Assembly: GCA_029863175.1 (NCBI GenBank)
Contig: JAOTVX010000009.1
Span: 34,359-98,358, forward strand
Direction of reading: 5' to 3'
Source of the DNA: Betaproteobacteria bacterium
Lineage (GTDB): Bacteria; Pseudomonadota; Gammaproteobacteria; Burkholderiales; SG8-41
Length of the DNA: 64,000 nt
Below, piece after piece: positions 18,031-27,853 of this stretch (position 1 is the stretch's first letter; each line of letters begins with the position of its first letter). The notes beneath the pieces are model-generated. The model was not told where the DNA came from, ran no database searches, and was given only the letters and a program-made list of their open reading frames with translations. The translations under genes and the position numbers were made by a program.

Positions 18031-18345
18031 CTAGCGGTGCGCCATTTCGCCTAACGAAGAGGGGTCACCTTCCATCCAGCGTGCTCGCCGCTCCTCGAAC
18101 ACCTCACGACTGTGCGTCACCGCGCTGCCCGAGCCGTGTTGGCGCCAGGCTTCGCCCGACGTCGCGGCAACAGGCTGCTCGGACGGTTCCCGTGTATCGG
18201 CGCTCAGCCCGATCCACATCAGCGCCACCAGAGCCGCGAGCAGCACGCTCGCCTTCATGAGCGCGGCAGTCTTCGCGATGCGCTCGTCAGTCCATTCGGT
18301 TTCGAGATCACGACGTTCTTTTGATGTCAGCGCGGGATCCTCCAA
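18031..18345 (-). CDS. Hypothetical single-pass membrane protein
   Basis: 104 aa, not recognised. Charged N-terminus, one hydrophobic segment at about residues 31-49 (ASVLLAALVALMWIGL), then a polar Ser/Arg/Glu-rich tail. A purine-rich stretch precedes the ATG. It stands alone between the rhodanese and a response regulator. Could be a real small inner-membrane protein; there is no homology support that I can give. Confidence 0.45.
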   Translation of the reverse strand: MEDPALTSKERRDLETEWTDERIAKTAALMKASVLLAALVALMWIGLSADTREPSEQPVAATSGEAWRQHGSGSAVTHSREVFEERRARWMEGDPSSLGEMAHR

Positions 18346-18701
18346 AAAATGGTGTGTTCGTTCGGTGTTCGCGGTGTCCTAGAACGCCTCGATTCACGCT
18401 CATGTCGGTCGCCTTTCAGCTCTTGCCGGACCGTTTCGCGCCGGCTTCGCGAGGAGAATTCGCTCGAATCCTCTGGTAAGCATTCTCACGAGCGCGGGGA
18501 AAATGCTGTATCGAACCGGCGGGCTAGTGCACTGGTGCTAAGACGCACACAAGAGAAGGGGAAAATATGCCGCCGCCGCAACGCCTTGGGCTGCCGCCGG
18601 CGCGTGCCGGCAGGCAATACGCTAGACTATGACCAAAGTACTATGACCTGGTCCCAAGCGGCTCGCGGCAGGCACAATGCTCTGCCGAGTGAGGAGGGCG
18701 C
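18346..18701. other. Intergenic stretch upstream of the response regulator gene
   Basis: 356 bp with no convincing gene. Near its end are two close copies of actatgacc (about 18625-18648), downstream of a -10-like tagact, and a strong ribosome binding site (gtgaggagg) for the regulator's GTG start. The rest shows nothing I can name. Confidence 0.5.
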
Positions 18702-19367
18702 GTGAAAATCCTGGTAGTTGACGATCATCCGTTGATACGAGAGGCAGTGAAGCAGGTCCTGCAGGCACTGGACCAGGGCCTCGAACTGCGCGAGGCCCAG
18801 ACCAGCGCGGAAGCGCTCGAGGTTACCCGCGGTAACAACGATATCTCCCTTATTCTGCTCGATCTCGCATTGCCGGGCGCAGACGGCTTCGAAGCGCTGC
18901 GCCAGCTGCGCGAAGAGTTTCCCGGCATACCCGTCGTGGTCTTGTCCGCATCCGAGCAACCCGAGACCGTGATGCGGGCGATCGACCGCGGTGCGATGGG
19001 TTTCATCCCCAAGACGTCATCGAGCCAACTCCTCATTCAAGCATTGCGCTTGGTGCTCTCGGGCGGGATCTACCTTCCGCCCGAAGTATTGCGTAAACAG
19101 AATGGCGCCTCCCTCAGGCCCACCGACCAGACCGCAGCCTCGCAGCTGCGTGACCCCCGGGAACTCGGTCTGACCGAGCGGCAGTCACAAGTGCTCACGC
19201 TCCTCGTCCAGGGCAAACCGAACAAGCTAATCTGCCGCGACCTCAATCTGGCGGAAGGCACCGTCAAGATTCACGTTACCGCGATTCTCAGGGCGCTGGG
19301 TGTCGCGAACCGCACTCAGGCGGTGATCGCAGTGAGCAGGCTTGGTCTGAAGCTGCCGGCTGCTTGA
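18702..19367 (+). CDS. LuxR/NarL-family response regulator
   Basis: 221 aa. Receiver domain: VVDDHPLIREAV, then LILLDLALPGADGFEAL with the phosphoacceptor Asp at about residue 54. C-terminal LuxR-type HTH: LTERQSQVLTLLVQGKPNKL and LAEGTVKIHVTAILRALGV. GTG start with a gaggagg site 6-8 nt upstream. The hybrid kinase follows after about 210 bp on the same strand, so they probably form a phosphorelay pair. Target genes are unknown. Confidence 0.92.
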   Translation: MKILVVDDHPLIREAVKQVLQALDQGLELREAQTSAEALEVTRGNNDISLILLDLALPGADGFEALRQLREEFPGIPVVVLSASEQPETVMRAIDRGAMGFIPKTSSSQLLIQALRLVLSGGIYLPPEVLRKQNGASLRPTDQTAASQLRDPRELGLTERQSQVLTLLVQGKPNKLICRDLNLAEGTVKIHVTAILRALGVANRTQAVIAVSRLGLKLPAA

Positions 19368-19578
19368 CCTCCTCATTACGCTCTCCTCGCGTGCGCCGGG
19401 TTCGTAAGAGGAAATGAACATGCGAATCGGCGTCAGCTCCGTCGACGGGGATTACCACCGCCGCGGTCGGCGGAATCGCCTCGCGATGCAACCGGCCATC
19501 GGCCCGTTGGAACGCCAGCGGGCTAGGACGAGCGCCGCCGCCGGCTGAGCTAGACGCGTCAGGGAGCGAATACCGAAA

Positions 19579-21402
19579 ATGTCGACGCCTGAACCGGATT
19601 CCACGGCGGCGAGTGCAGGGACTGCTGCCCGACGCCGCGCCCAGGTCCGTGTCGATCAGGTACGCACGGTATACCTGCACTCCCCGACGACCACGATCGG
19701 CTCTCTGGTGGCCGGGGCGGCGCTCGTCGCCGTGATGTGGAACCATGTTTCTCACCCGGTGCTGATCGGGTGGTTGCTCGCTCTCTGCCTGCACCAGTCG
19801 TTGCGCGTCTACCACTACCGCAGTTATCTCCGAGCCGGCGTAGCAGGCCAGCAATCGGAGCGCTGGGGAAAGCTCTACATCATGGCGGCGGCGACGTCGG
19901 GGCTGATCTGGGGATCCGCGGGGGTGCTCATGTACGTGCCCGACTCGCTCGCCCATCAGGCGATGCTGGTGCTGATCCTGTTCGGTATCGCCAACGTGAC
20001 CACGAGCACGCTTTCCGCATTCGGCCCGGCGTTCTATACGCTGATCCTGCTGATGCTGCTGCCGATAATCGGGCGCATGCTCCTCGACCCAGGACCCGCG
20101 CGGATCTACCTAGCCATCCCCGGCATCATCGTGTTCCTCATCGGGCTGTCGTTCGGCCGGACGGTCAACCGCATCATCGCCGAATCGAAAAAGAGACGAT
20201 TCGAGAACCTGGATCTCATCGAGGAGCTGCGCGCGCAGAAGGCGATCGCCGAGCAGGCGCAGCAGGAGGCGGAGGCCGCCAACCGCTCGAAGACCCGGTT
20301 CTTCGCGGCGGCGAGCCACGACCTGCGCCAACCGCTGCACGCAATGGGCCTGTTCGCCGCCGCGCTCTACGAGAAGATCCGCGACCCAGAGGTGCTCAAC
20401 GTCGTCAAAAGCATCAACGCTTCAGTCTCCGCGCTCGAGGGGCTTTTCAACGAACTGCTCGACATCTCGAAGATCGACTCGGGCGTCATCAAACCCGACT
20501 TCTCGCATTTCGCGCTCGAGGGGGTGTTCGGCCGGCTGCGCAACGATTTCTCGGCGGAGGCCGCCGAGAAGAGCTTGCGGCTCTCTCTCGCGGGCGGCGC
20601 GCAGATCGTCGAGAGCGACCCGGTGCTCCTGGAGCGCATCCTCCGCAATCTCGTGAGCAACGCGATCCGCAATACGGCTGCGGGCGAGGTCACGATCACT
20701 GCCGCGCCGGTGAACGGCTCGGTGCGGATCGAGGTGCGCGATACAGGTCCGGGCATACGTCCGGAGGAGCGGGAGCGGATCTTCGAGGAATTCTTCCAGC
20801 TCGCGAACCCGGCGCGGACCAGCAAGAAGGGGCTGGGGCTCGGCCTTTCCACCGTCAAGCGCCTGTGCGGACTGCTCGGCTACGAGGTCCGCCTGACTTC
20901 GGAAATCGGCAAGGGATCAACGTTCAGCCTCGATGTGCCGCTCGGCACGGCGCCGGAGTCACGTCACGACGCACCGGTGGCTCCGAGAGGCGGGGCCGAC
21001 TTGTCGGGGAAACTGATTGTCGTGGTCGACGACGAAGCCGCGATCGTGGATGGCATGAAGGTGCTGCTGGCGGGATGGGGAGTCGAAGTGATCGGCTCGC
21101 TCACCGGCGACGACGTGATCGAGGCCGTCCACGCCAGGGAGCGCATGCCCGACCTCATCATCGCCGATTACCGCCTCGCCGGAGGAGCCGTTGGTACCGA
21201 GGTCATCGAGCGGCTGCGCCGCGAGCTCGACCCCGAGATACCCGCGGTCGTGATAACCGGCAGCACCGCCCCGGAACGCGTTTCTGAAGCGGACGCGGAA
21301 TGCCATGACCTGCTGATCAAGCCCGTGCAGCCGGACCAGCTACGCGAGCTGATTACTCAGAAGCTGCAGGTACCCTCTGGCCGATTCCCCGGCAGATCGT
21401 AA
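19579..21402 (+). CDS. Hybrid sensor histidine kinase/response regulator
   Basis: 607-aa inner-membrane kinase. Residues about 30-200 hold roughly six hydrophobic segments and no recognisable periplasmic sensor. A coiled coil (EELRAQKAIAEQAQQEAEAA) leads to HisKA with FFAAASHDLRQPLHAMGLF (phospho-His near residue 255). HATPase follows: RNLVSNAIRNTA, VRDTGPGIRPEE, KKGLGLGLSTVKRL. A C-terminal receiver starts at KLIVVVDDEAAIVDGMKVLL and carries LIIADYRLAGG with the acceptor Asp. The partner is likely the upstream LuxR-type regulator. Confidence 0.93.
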   Translation: MSTPEPDSTAASAGTAARRRAQVRVDQVRTVYLHSPTTTIGSLVAGAALVAVMWNHVSHPVLIGWLLALCLHQSLRVYHYRSYLRAGVAGQQSERWGKLYIMAAATSGLIWGSAGVLMYVPDSLAHQAMLVLILFGIANVTTSTLSAFGPAFYTLILLMLLPIIGRMLLDPGPARIYLAIPGIIVFLIGLSFGRTVNRIIAESKKRRFENLDLIEELRAQKAIAEQAQQEAEAANRSKTRFFAAASHDLRQPLHAMGLFAAALYEKIRDPEVLNVVKSINASVSALEGLFNELLDISKIDSGVIKPDFSHFALEGVFGRLRNDFSAEAAEKSLRLSLAGGAQIVESDPVLLERILRNLVSNAIRNTAAGEVTITAAPVNGSVRIEVRDTGPGIRPEERERIFEEFFQLANPARTSKKGLGLGLSTVKRLCGLLGYEVRLTSEIGKGSTFSLDVPLGTAPESRHDAPVAPRGGADLSGKLIVVVDDEAAIVDGMKVLLAGWGVEVIGSLTGDDVIEAVHARERMPDLIIADYRLAGGAVGTEVIERLRRELDPEIPAVVITGSTAPERVSEADAECHDLLIKPVQPDQLRELITQKLQVPSGRFPGRS

Positions 21403-21405
21403 AAG

Positions 21406-21423
21406 AGCCGCTGGAGAGCGGCT
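21406..21423 (+). terminator. Weak hairpin just after the kinase gene
   Basis: Seven-bp stem agccgct / agcggct with a ggag loop lies 3 nt after the kinase stop codon. No T run follows, so termination strength is doubtful. Confidence 0.35.
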
Positions 21424-21622
21424 TCCGCTATGGGTCCGCGAGCGGATCGAGGACGACGACTTCAGGATAGTCGACGAGCCGCTGGACGGCTGCGCGTGCT
21501 CGATTCGGAACTCGACGCAAAATTTCGCAAGATACGCGGCGACAAGCGCGACGAGGATTTCGAGGCACTCTTGAGAAAACAGCAAGACGATTCCGGCTAC
21601 CCGTTTCGCGAACAGGAATCGG

Positions 21623-21660
21623 AAAAAAAGGCGGGCCCGCCACGAAGGGCACGGCCCGCC
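21623..21660 (-). terminator. Rho-independent terminator of the 75-aa protein gene
   Basis: On the minus strand an 8-bp GC stem (ggcgggcc / ggcccgcc, 21630-21660) is followed by seven T (plus-strand A run 21623-21629). It lies 25 nt after the stop of the minus-strand small gene. Confidence 0.85.
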
Positions 21661-21684
21661 TCGGGGGGAAAGGGGACGAGTGTT

Positions 21685-21912
21685 CTAGATTTGGTTCGCC
21701 AGCGCACGCAGGCGTTGCATGAGTGCGTGTATGTCGGTACCCTCGAAATTATCGGGCAGTCGTGGGCTCGGTTCCTGTAGTATCTCGGAGCAGGAACGGC
21801 CATCCACGGCCGACTTCAAGGTCCAGTTCAGGTTCTGCAACTCCCCGTCACGGCCGCGGGCGGGGAGCTTCAATGCCCGTGCTTTCCAGTAGTCACCCAG
21901 GTTGATCGCCAT
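21685..21912 (-). CDS. Small hypothetical protein, 75 aa
   Basis: Not recognised. The protein MAINLGDYWKARALKLPARG... is polar, with a likely C-terminal amphipathic helix (ALMQRLRALANQI), no signal peptide and one Cys. The ATG at 21912 has a good ribosome binding site (gggagattacg); an upstream in-frame ATG at 21993 is less likely. A well-formed terminator directly downstream supports a real monocistronic gene. It lies between the two-component system and the DUF2784 gene. Confidence 0.7.
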   Translation of the reverse strand: MAINLGDYWKARALKLPARGRDGELQNLNWTLKSAVDGRSCSEILQEPSPRLPDNFEGTDIHALMQRLRALANQI

Positions 21913-22069
21913 CGTAATCTCCCGAAATTTCGCCTCACCCTTGAAAGTGGCGGGAATGCCACTGCAAGTGCAGCGAATTATTCCAGAAGGCAATGGCGTA
22001 TAGAATTAGACTGAAGTAATAGCACCAAAGTCCTAGCGGGTGTAAGACCCTTTTACTAGAGGTCATACC

Positions 22070-22447
22070 GTGAGTTGGCTCGCCGACATGGTTCTGCTCG
22101 CGCACTTCGCCTTCGTGCTGTTCGTCGTCGGCGGGCTCGGCGCGACGTGGCTCGGGGCCTGGCTGGGATGGCGGTGCGTGCGCAATTTCTGGTTCCGCGT
22201 GGCGCACTTGTGCGCGATCGTGTTCGTTGCCGGTGAAACGATCGCCGGAATCTGGTGCCCGCTCACGATCTGGGAAGCCGAGCTCCGCGGGGCACACGCC
22301 GACAAGGGCTTCCTCGCGCAGTGGATCCACCGGCTTCTGTTCTATGACTTGCCGCCGTGGGTATTTACCGCGGCATATGTACTGTTCGCGTTGGTGGTGA
22401 TTGCGACCTGGTGGTTCGTGCGCCCAGTGCGGAGCCGCGGTAAATGA
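22070..22447 (+). CDS. DUF2784 family membrane protein
   Basis: 125-aa protein with four hydrophobic segments, starting MSWLADMVLLAHFAFVLFVV and containing ETIAGIWCPLTIWEAELR, the DUF2784 signature region. GTG start at 22070, preceded by agaggtcatacc. Function unknown for the family. It is a lone gene, convergent with fccB. Confidence 0.88.
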   Translation: MSWLADMVLLAHFAFVLFVVGGLGATWLGAWLGWRCVRNFWFRVAHLCAIVFVAGETIAGIWCPLTIWEAELRGAHADKGFLAQWIHRLLFYDLPPWVFTAAYVLFALVVIATWWFVRPVRSRGK

Positions 22448-22540
22448 AAAGGGCGCACTCGCGCGCACTCGACGTTGATCGCCCGTCGCGCACCTTGCGT
22501 ATCGGCCCTACTCCGTGTTCTCTGCGTTGAACAAGCGCAA

Positions 22541-23824
22541 TTAGCCGAGGGCTTCCGACCAGATGTTACGCGCCCAGCCCCAGGCGTAAAACGCCTCGGC
22601 TTCGCTCGCCGATTTAGACACGCCACCCGTGCCCTTGACCGGCACGATGGATTTTTTCGCCGGATCAAAGCGATGCACCGAGGCAACATGCATCGCCGCC
22701 TTGCCGCTGATGAAGCTGTAGCACGTGTTCATCATCATCGGGTCCGGGTTGACCGGCTGGTCCTTCAGTAGCGCAACCACGGCGGCGGCGCACACCTTGG
22801 CATGCTGGTTTGCCATGGTGGCGGATTTCGGCATGGCCGAGGCCGACAGCGTCGCATCCCCCAGCACGTGCACGCCCGCGATGGCGACGGACTCGAGCGT
22901 GCGCCAGTCGACCCCGCACCAGCGCTGGTTCGCGGTAATGAGACCGGTCTTGACCGCAATGTCTCCCGCGCGCTGGGGCGGCACGACGTTCAGCACGTCG
23001 CCCTTCACGTTGTCGAACGCGAGCTTCACGGTCATGCCTTGCGCGTCCACGTCGTCGAGCTCGCTGTTGGGCCGGTAGTCGATCATGCCCTTGTAGAGCC
23101 CGTTCCAGGACTGCAAAAACAGACCCTTCTTCGAGACGATGTCGGGGTTCGAATCGAGTACGATGATCTTGGAGCGCGGTTTCGCCCGCTTGAAGTAGTC
23201 CGCGACCTGGCACACGCGCTCGTACGGCCCTGGCGGGCAGCGGTAGGGCGACCGCGGAACGTGGAGCGCGTAGACGCCACCGTCGCGCATCGCTTCCAGC
23301 TGCTTGCGCAGCGCGACAGTCTGCGCGCCCGCCTTCCACGCGTGCGGAACCCGCATCCGCGCGTCGGCGTTCCTCAATCCGGGGATGTTCTCCAGCATGA
23401 AGTCGATACCGGGTGAGACGATCAGCCGATCGTAGACAAGCGTGCCGCCTTCGGCGAGCCGGACCCGCCGCACCGCGGTGTCCACCGCCACGACGTCGTC
23501 TCGCACCATTCGAATTCCGCGCTTCTTGAGGCCCTCGTAGCTCATCGTAATGGTGTCGATCGAGGTGTTACCGCCGAGCACCAGGTTGCTGATCGGGCAG
23601 GATACGAATACGGTGTTGCGCTCGACCACGGTGACGTCAATGTCAGGCGCCCAGATCTTGATGTAACGGGCGCAGGTCGCCCCGCCATAGCCACCGCCGA
23701 TCACCACGACCCGCCCTGCGCCACCCGTGCCCGGCGTGGCGCACCCGGTCATTGCAGCGACCCCCGAGGAGGCCGCTATCCACTTCATGAACGCGCGTCT
23801 GGTCAATGACATGGCGCCCTCCAA
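22541..23824 (-). CDS. fccB: Flavocytochrome c sulfide dehydrogenase, flavoprotein subunit
   Basis: 427-aa periplasmic FAD protein that oxidises sulfide with the cytochrome subunit encoded just upstream. The N-terminus has a twin-arginine signal (SLTRRAFMKWIAASSGVAAM). Rossmann FAD motif: VVVIGGGYGGATCARYI; redox region: VERNTVFVSCPISNLVLGG; C-terminal FccB segment: MMMNTCYSFISGKAAMHVAS. Length is normal. The cytochrome gene is 113 bp upstream on the same strand. Confidence 0.93.
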   Translation of the reverse strand: MEGAMSLTRRAFMKWIAASSGVAAMTGCATPGTGGAGRVVVIGGGYGGATCARYIKIWAPDIDVTVVERNTVFVSCPISNLVLGGNTSIDTITMSYEGLKKRGIRMVRDDVVAVDTAVRRVRLAEGGTLVYDRLIVSPGIDFMLENIPGLRNADARMRVPHAWKAGAQTVALRKQLEAMRDGGVYALHVPRSPYRCPPGPYERVCQVADYFKRAKPRSKIIVLDSNPDIVSKKGLFLQSWNGLYKGMIDYRPNSELDDVDAQGMTVKLAFDNVKGDVLNVVPPQRAGDIAVKTGLITANQRWCGVDWRTLESVAIAGVHVLGDATLSASAMPKSATMANQHAKVCAAAVVALLKDQPVNPDPMMMNTCYSFISGKAAMHVASVHRFDPAKKSIVPVKGTGGVSKSASEAEAFYAWGWARNIWSEALG

Positions 23825-23937
23825 TCAAATAGGGTGCGATTGCGTGACCGCGCATTCGCACCTGAAATCGCCCTTCTCCCTTCGGGGAAAGGGCGGGGAT
23901 GACGAATGAGCGTCGCCGTACATGCTTGTGACGCTCA

Positions 23938-24288
23938 TTAGTAGCCGCCGCGGGCCGCTGGCGCCGGGGTGGCCGGCGCCGGTTTCACGCTGGAAAAATA
24001 GCCGGCGATCAGCTCGAGCTGCTCGTTCGTGTAGCCCTTGGCATGCTGATGCATGATCGTCGCCGGCTGCTTTCCGGTCCTGAACTCGTTCAGCTGCTGC
24101 AGCAGGTACGCCTTGTTCTGCCCGGCGAGGCTTGACGGCACGCCGCCGACGCTGTGCCCGTCCGTTCCGTGGCAGGTAAAGCAGGTGGCGGCAAGGCTGC
24201 GCGCGTAGGTACTGTCCTGAGCGTGCGCGACAATGCCGCCCCAGAGCAGCAAGGCGGCGCACCCCGCGCCGATCGCGACTCGCTTCAT
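23938..24288 (-). CDS. fccA: Class I cytochrome c, probable FccA subunit
   Basis: 116 aa with signal peptide (MKRVAIGAGCAALLLWGGIV...AHA) and one haem-binding motif, CFTCH, near residue 35; a later Met (ATIMHQHAKGYT) is the probable axial ligand. Start ATG 24288 follows gggggagatacc. A single haem makes it the small (~10 kDa) type of FccA/SoxE-like cytochrome. Gene order fccA-fccB supports the assignment. Confidence 0.88.
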   Translation of the reverse strand: MKRVAIGAGCAALLLWGGIVAHAQDSTYARSLAATCFTCHGTDGHSVGGVPSSLAGQNKAYLLQQLNEFRTGKQPATIMHQHAKGYTNEQLELIAGYFSSVKPAPATPAPAARGGY

Positions 24289-24719
24289 GGTATCTCCCCC
24301 TTGGTCTCGTCTGGTTTCGGCCCCGAGTCCGGGCGGCGGATCGCGGCGCCTCAAGCTGTTCGACGAAGCCGGAACAATTTGCGATTCGGCCTGCGAAGCG
24401 TCAAGCTCGGACGCACTTCAATCAGCGCAAGCATGATCCAAGTCAAGAAAAAGAAAACGCCCCAGCAGTTCGTCGCACCTGGTGGCCCGACAGACTGCTT
24501 AGAGCAAAACCTTCTGGGAATCGGAGCTGGGGCTTGTCACAATGCCAGCCCGCCGTTGGCGAAAAAAGCGGGCGCAAGTCCGCGTATCCGTGGTCCACTT
24601 CTCGTCGTCTTCTCGCAGGCGGTTTTACCTAAGGAGTTCGTTGGGCCAAAGTCCGACGAACTCCTGGTCCTGGCGGAAAACGGGACGAGTGGATTACCTC
24701 TCGCGAAAACTGCGCGGGG
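24289..24719. other. Intergenic stretch between clpA and fccA
   Basis: 431 bp with no credible gene; the open frame crossing it is low-quality sequence. It contains an 11-nt word (ggcccgacaga, near 24486) resembling part of the element at 7531-7597, and a full hairpin element at 24632-24665. Confidence 0.6.
24632..24665. repeat. Hairpin element, GTCCGAC family, site B
   Basis: Arms aggagttcgttgggc and gtccgacgaactcct enclose a 4-nt loop (caaa); the two imperfect positions are G-T pairs. The 20 nt before it (gcaggcggttttacct) match the flank of site C almost exactly (gcaggcggttttgcct), so more than the stem is conserved. Confidence 0.7.
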
Positions 24720-26975
24720 TCAGGTCACGCCAGCCGGCTCCTCCGCAAACGTGAGCTGGATCTTCTCGTCCGGACCGATATCGACGGTCACCTTGCCACC
24801 GTTGGCGAGCCGCCCGAACAGCAGCTCGTCAGCCAGAGCCGAGCGGATGATGTCCTGGATGAGCCGCGCCATCGGGCGGGCGCCCATCTGCGGGTCGAAG
24901 CCCTTCTTGGCCAGGTAGTGCCTCAGCCTATCGGTAAACGTCGGCTCCACCTTTTTCTCCTCGAGCTGCTGCTCGAGCTGCAGGAGGAACTTGTCCACCA
25001 CGCGCATGATGATGTCGTTGTCGAGCGCGTTGAACGAGATGATGGCGTCGAGCCGGTTCCGGAACTCAGGCGTGAACATGCGCCGGATCTCGGCCAATTC
25101 GTCACCCGCCTGCGCGCTGGGCGTGAAGCCCATCGACGTCTTGGAAAGCTCCTGCGCGCCGGCATTGGTGGTCATGATGATGGCCACATTGCGAAAATCG
25201 GCCTTGCGCCCGTTGTTGTCGGTGAGCGTCCCGTGATCCATTACCTGGAGCAGGATGTTGAAGATGTCCGGATGCGCCTTTTCGATCTCATCGAGCAGCA
25301 GCACCGAGTACGGATGCTTGGTAATGGCCTCCGTGAGCAGCCCGCCCTGGTCGAAACCGATGTAACCCGGCGGCGCGCCGATCAGCCGCGACACCGCGTG
25401 CCGCTCCATGTACTCCGACATGTCAAATCGGGTCAGCTCGACACCCATGATGTAGGCGAGCTGGCGCGCGACCTCGGTCTTGCCGACCCCGGTCGGGCCC
25501 GAGAAGAGGAAGGAGCCGATCGGCTTTTGCAGGTTGCCCAGGCCGCTACGGGCCATCTTGATCGCAGCGGCAAGCGCGTCGATCGCCTTGTCCTGCCCGA
25601 AGACGACGGCCTTGAGATCCCGGTCGAGGTTCCTCAGGGCATTGCGATCGTCCGCCGAAACGGCCTGCACCGGCACGCGCGTAATCTTGGCGACGATTTC
25701 CTCAATCTCATGCTTGCCAATGATGCGCTTCTGCTTGGTGCGCGGCAGGATCTTCTGCGCGGCCCCGGCCTCGTCGATCACGTCGATGGCCTTGTCCGGC
25801 AGGTGCCGGTCGTTGATGAAGCGCGCCGACAGCTCCACCGCGGCCGTCAGCGCCGCGGCCATGTATTTCACGCCGTGGTGCTGCTCGAACCGGGACTTGA
25901 GGCCCTTCAGAATCAAGATCGTCTCCGGCACCGACGGCTCGATCACGTCGATTTTCTGAAAACGGCGCGAGAGCGCGTGGTCCTTCTCGAACACGCCGCG
26001 GAACTCCTGGTAGGTGGTGGCGCCAATGCACTTCAGCTGGCCGCTCTGCAGCGCAGGCTTGAGCAGGTTCGAGGCGTCCAGCGTGCCGCCCGACGCAGCG
26101 CCGGCGCCGATTAACGTGTGGATCTCGTCGATGAAAAGGATCGCGTTAGGATTGTCGACCAGCTGCTTCAGCACCGCCTTCAGCCGCTGCTCGAAGTCGC
26201 CGCGATACTTGGTGCCGGCGAGGAGCGCGCCCATGTCGAGCGCGTAGACGTGGCAGCGCTTGAGCACTTCCGGGACGTTGCCCTCGACGATGCGGCGCGC
26301 GAGACCCTCGGCAATCGCGGTCTTGCCCACGCCGGCCTCGCCGACCAGCAGCGGGTTGTTCTTGCGCCGCCGGCACAGGGTCTGGATCACGCGCTCGATC
26401 TCCCGCTCGCGCCCGATCAGGGGATCGATCTTTCCCGCCAGCGCCATCGTGTTCAGGTTGAGCGTGAAGTTCTCCAGCGCGCCGCCAGGCGTGCCTTCCT
26501 GCTCCGCCTCGGCCTCGTGCTCGCCTTTCTGCGGGCTCGTCTGCGGCACCTTGGTGATGCCGTGCGAGATGAAATTGACCACGTCGAGCCGCGTGACTCC
26601 CTTCTGGTGCAGGAAATAGACCGCGTGGGAGTCCTTTTCACCGAAGATTGCAACCAGCACGTTGGCGCCGGTCACCTCCTTCTTGCCCGAGGACTGGACG
26701 TGAAGAATCGCCCGCTGGATCACCCGTTGGAAGCCGAGCGTCGGCTGGGTGTCAGCCTCCTCGCCAGCCAGGATCGGCGTGTGCTCCGTCACGAATTCGG
26801 CGAGCTGCTTGCGCAGGTCCTCGATATCCGCGGCGCACGCGCGCAGCACTTCCGATGCCGACGGATTGTCGAGCAACGCCAGAAGCAGATGCTCCACGGT
26901 GATGAACTCGTGGCGCTTCTGCCGTGCCTCCATGAAGGCCATGTGCAAGCTGACTTCTAGTTCCTGCGCAATCAT
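24720..26975 (-). CDS. clpA: ATP-dependent Clp protease ATP-binding subunit ClpA
   Basis: 751-aa AAA+ unfoldase that feeds substrates to ClpP. N-domain starts [20 protein letters not shown]. First AAA module: Walker [14 protein letters not shown] and [17 protein letters not shown]. Second module: [30 protein letters not shown] and the sensor region TTNAGAQEL. The ClpP-docking loop reads SMGF where E. coli ClpA has SIGL. The clpS stop lies one base upstream of its ATG, so the two are cotranscribed and probably coupled. Confidence 0.97.
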   Translation of the reverse strand: MIAQELEVSLHMAFMEARQKRHEFITVEHLLLALLDNPSASEVLRACAADIEDLRKQLAEFVTEHTPILAGEEADTQPTLGFQRVIQRAILHVQSSGKKEVTGANVLVAIFGEKDSHAVYFLHQKGVTRLDVVNFISHGITKVPQTSPQKGEHEAEAEQEGTPGGALENFTLNLNTMALAGKIDPLIGREREIERVIQTLCRRRKNNPLLVGEAGVGKTAIAEGLARRIVEGNVPEVLKRCHVYALDMGALLAGTKYRGDFEQRLKAVLKQLVDNPNAILFIDEIHTLIGAGAASGGTLDASNLLKPALQSGQLKCIGATTYQEFRGVFEKDHALSRRFQKIDVIEPSVPETILILKGLKSRFEQHHGVKYMAAALTAAVELSARFINDRHLPDKAIDVIDEAGAAQKILPRTKQKRIIGKHEIEEIVAKITRVPVQAVSADDRNALRNLDRDLKAVVFGQDKAIDALAAAIKMARSGLGNLQKPIGSFLFSGPTGVGKTEVARQLAYIMGVELTRFDMSEYMERHAVSRLIGAPPGYIGFDQGGLLTEAITKHPYSVLLLDEIEKAHPDIFNILLQVMDHGTLTDNNGRKADFRNVAIIMTTNAGAQELSKTSMGFTPSAQAGDELAEIRRMFTPEFRNRLDAIISFNALDNDIIMRVVDKFLLQLEQQLEEKKVEPTFTDRLRHYLAKKGFDPQMGARPMARLIQDIIRSALADELLFGRLANGGKVTVDIGPDEKIQLTFAEEPAGVT

Positions 26976-26976
26976 G

Positions 26977-27285
26977 TCACGTCTCTTCCATCACGCACTG
27001 TAACGGATGTTGGTGCTGTTTGGCGTACGATTTTACCTGTTCCACCTTTGTCGCCGCGACATCCCGCGGGTAAATTCCGCACACCCCGATCCCGTCGCGG
27101 TGCACCTTGAGCATGACCTGTGTTGCCTGTTCACGGCTCAGCAAGAAGAATTTCTGGAGCACAATGACGACGAAATCCATGGGTGTGAAATCGTCGTTCA
27201 AGAGCAGCACCTTGAACATCGGCGGTGCCTTGACTTTGCTCTTCTTGGCCTCAAGAACCGTGTCTTCCCGTTGTCGACTCGCCAT
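26977..27285 (-). CDS. clpS: ATP-dependent Clp protease adaptor ClpS
   Basis: 102-aa N-recognin adaptor that delivers N-degron substrates to ClpA. Core motifs: [20 protein letters not shown] (N-degron pocket), [20 protein letters not shown] and the C-terminal [11 protein letters not shown] polar N-terminal extension of about 20 residues precedes PPMFKVLL, as needed for ClpA binding. Directly upstream of clpA. Confidence 0.97.
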   Translation of the reverse strand: MASRQREDTVLEAKKSKVKAPPMFKVLLLNDDFTPMDFVVIVLQKFFLLSREQATQVMLKVHRDGIGVCGIYPRDVAATKVEQVKSYAKQHQHPLQCVMEET

Positions 27286-27524
27286 GGCAACATTAGCGCT
27301 TAATTCCGTGCTTCAATTGGTATTTTCACCATAATCCGGAATTTATCAAGTGGCGAATGCACGGTGCCCAGAGGGGGTTACTTGACTTCCATGGGCAAAT
27401 GTCCTAGAAAGCGGTTGGGTGTTTGGCTTCAAGCGCTGTCGCTTACCGGTTTGGCCCGTACGCGATCTTGAATCTCAAACAGCGTGCGGGCGCCAAGCCC
27501 GCTAATTTCGGCAAAGGTAGGTGT

Positions 27525-27728
27525 ATGGCAACAGGTACGGTGAAGTGGTTCAATGACGCTAAAGGCTACGGGTTCATTACCCCGGATGACGGCAGCGAGG
27601 ATCTGTTCGCGCACTTTTCGGCGATCCAGATGGGCGGTTTTAAGACCCTCAAGGAAGGCCAAAAGGTGTCGTTTGAAGTGACGCAGGGCCCGAAAGGCAA
27701 GCAGGCCTCCAACATACAGGCCGTTTGA
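27525..27728 (+). CDS. Cold-shock protein, CspA family
   Basis: 67-aa single cold-shock domain that binds RNA and single-stranded DNA. RNP1 KGYGFITP and RNP2 DLFAHFSAI are intact; it starts [15 protein letters not shown] 27525 follows aaaggtaggtgt. The upstream region is about 240 bp to clpS on the other strand and could hold a long 5' leader. A strong terminator follows. Confidence 0.96.
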   Translation: MATGTVKWFNDAKGYGFITPDDGSEDLFAHFSAIQMGGFKTLKEGQKVSFEVTQGPKGKQASNIQAV

Positions 27729-27771
27729 CGCCCGCGCCGGCCTGAACCGGCGATCCGAGTTTACAGAAAGC

Positions 27772-27804
27772 AAAGCCCACGCAACGTCAGTTAGCGTGGG
27801 CTTT
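27772..27804 (+). terminator. Terminator after the cold-shock gene
   Basis: Perfect 11-bp stem aaagcccacgc / gcgtgggcttt around an 11-nt loop, with a short T tract (ctttgtgt). It also lies downstream of the convergent 457-aa gene and could serve both. Confidence 0.85.
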
Positions 27805-27853
27805 GTGTATTGGAGGCGCTGCCCCCCCGGCTGCGCGACGCCTCGCTGGGCGC

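Noticed and set aside
18349..18705. 118-aa frame upstream of the response regulator
   Set aside because: Arg/Ser-rich, no ribosome binding site and overlaps the regulator's leader signals.
19414..19548. 44-codon frame between regulator and kinase
   Set aside because: Has a purine-rich leader but Arg-rich, unstructured sequence and no other support.
21430..21780. 116-aa plus-strand frame
   Set aside because: Runs through the minus-strand terminator and the 3' half of the 75-aa gene; composition is not convincing.
24154..24918. 254-aa plus-strand frame over clpA 3' end and fccA
   Set aside because: Antisense to two clear genes and crosses the hairpin element.
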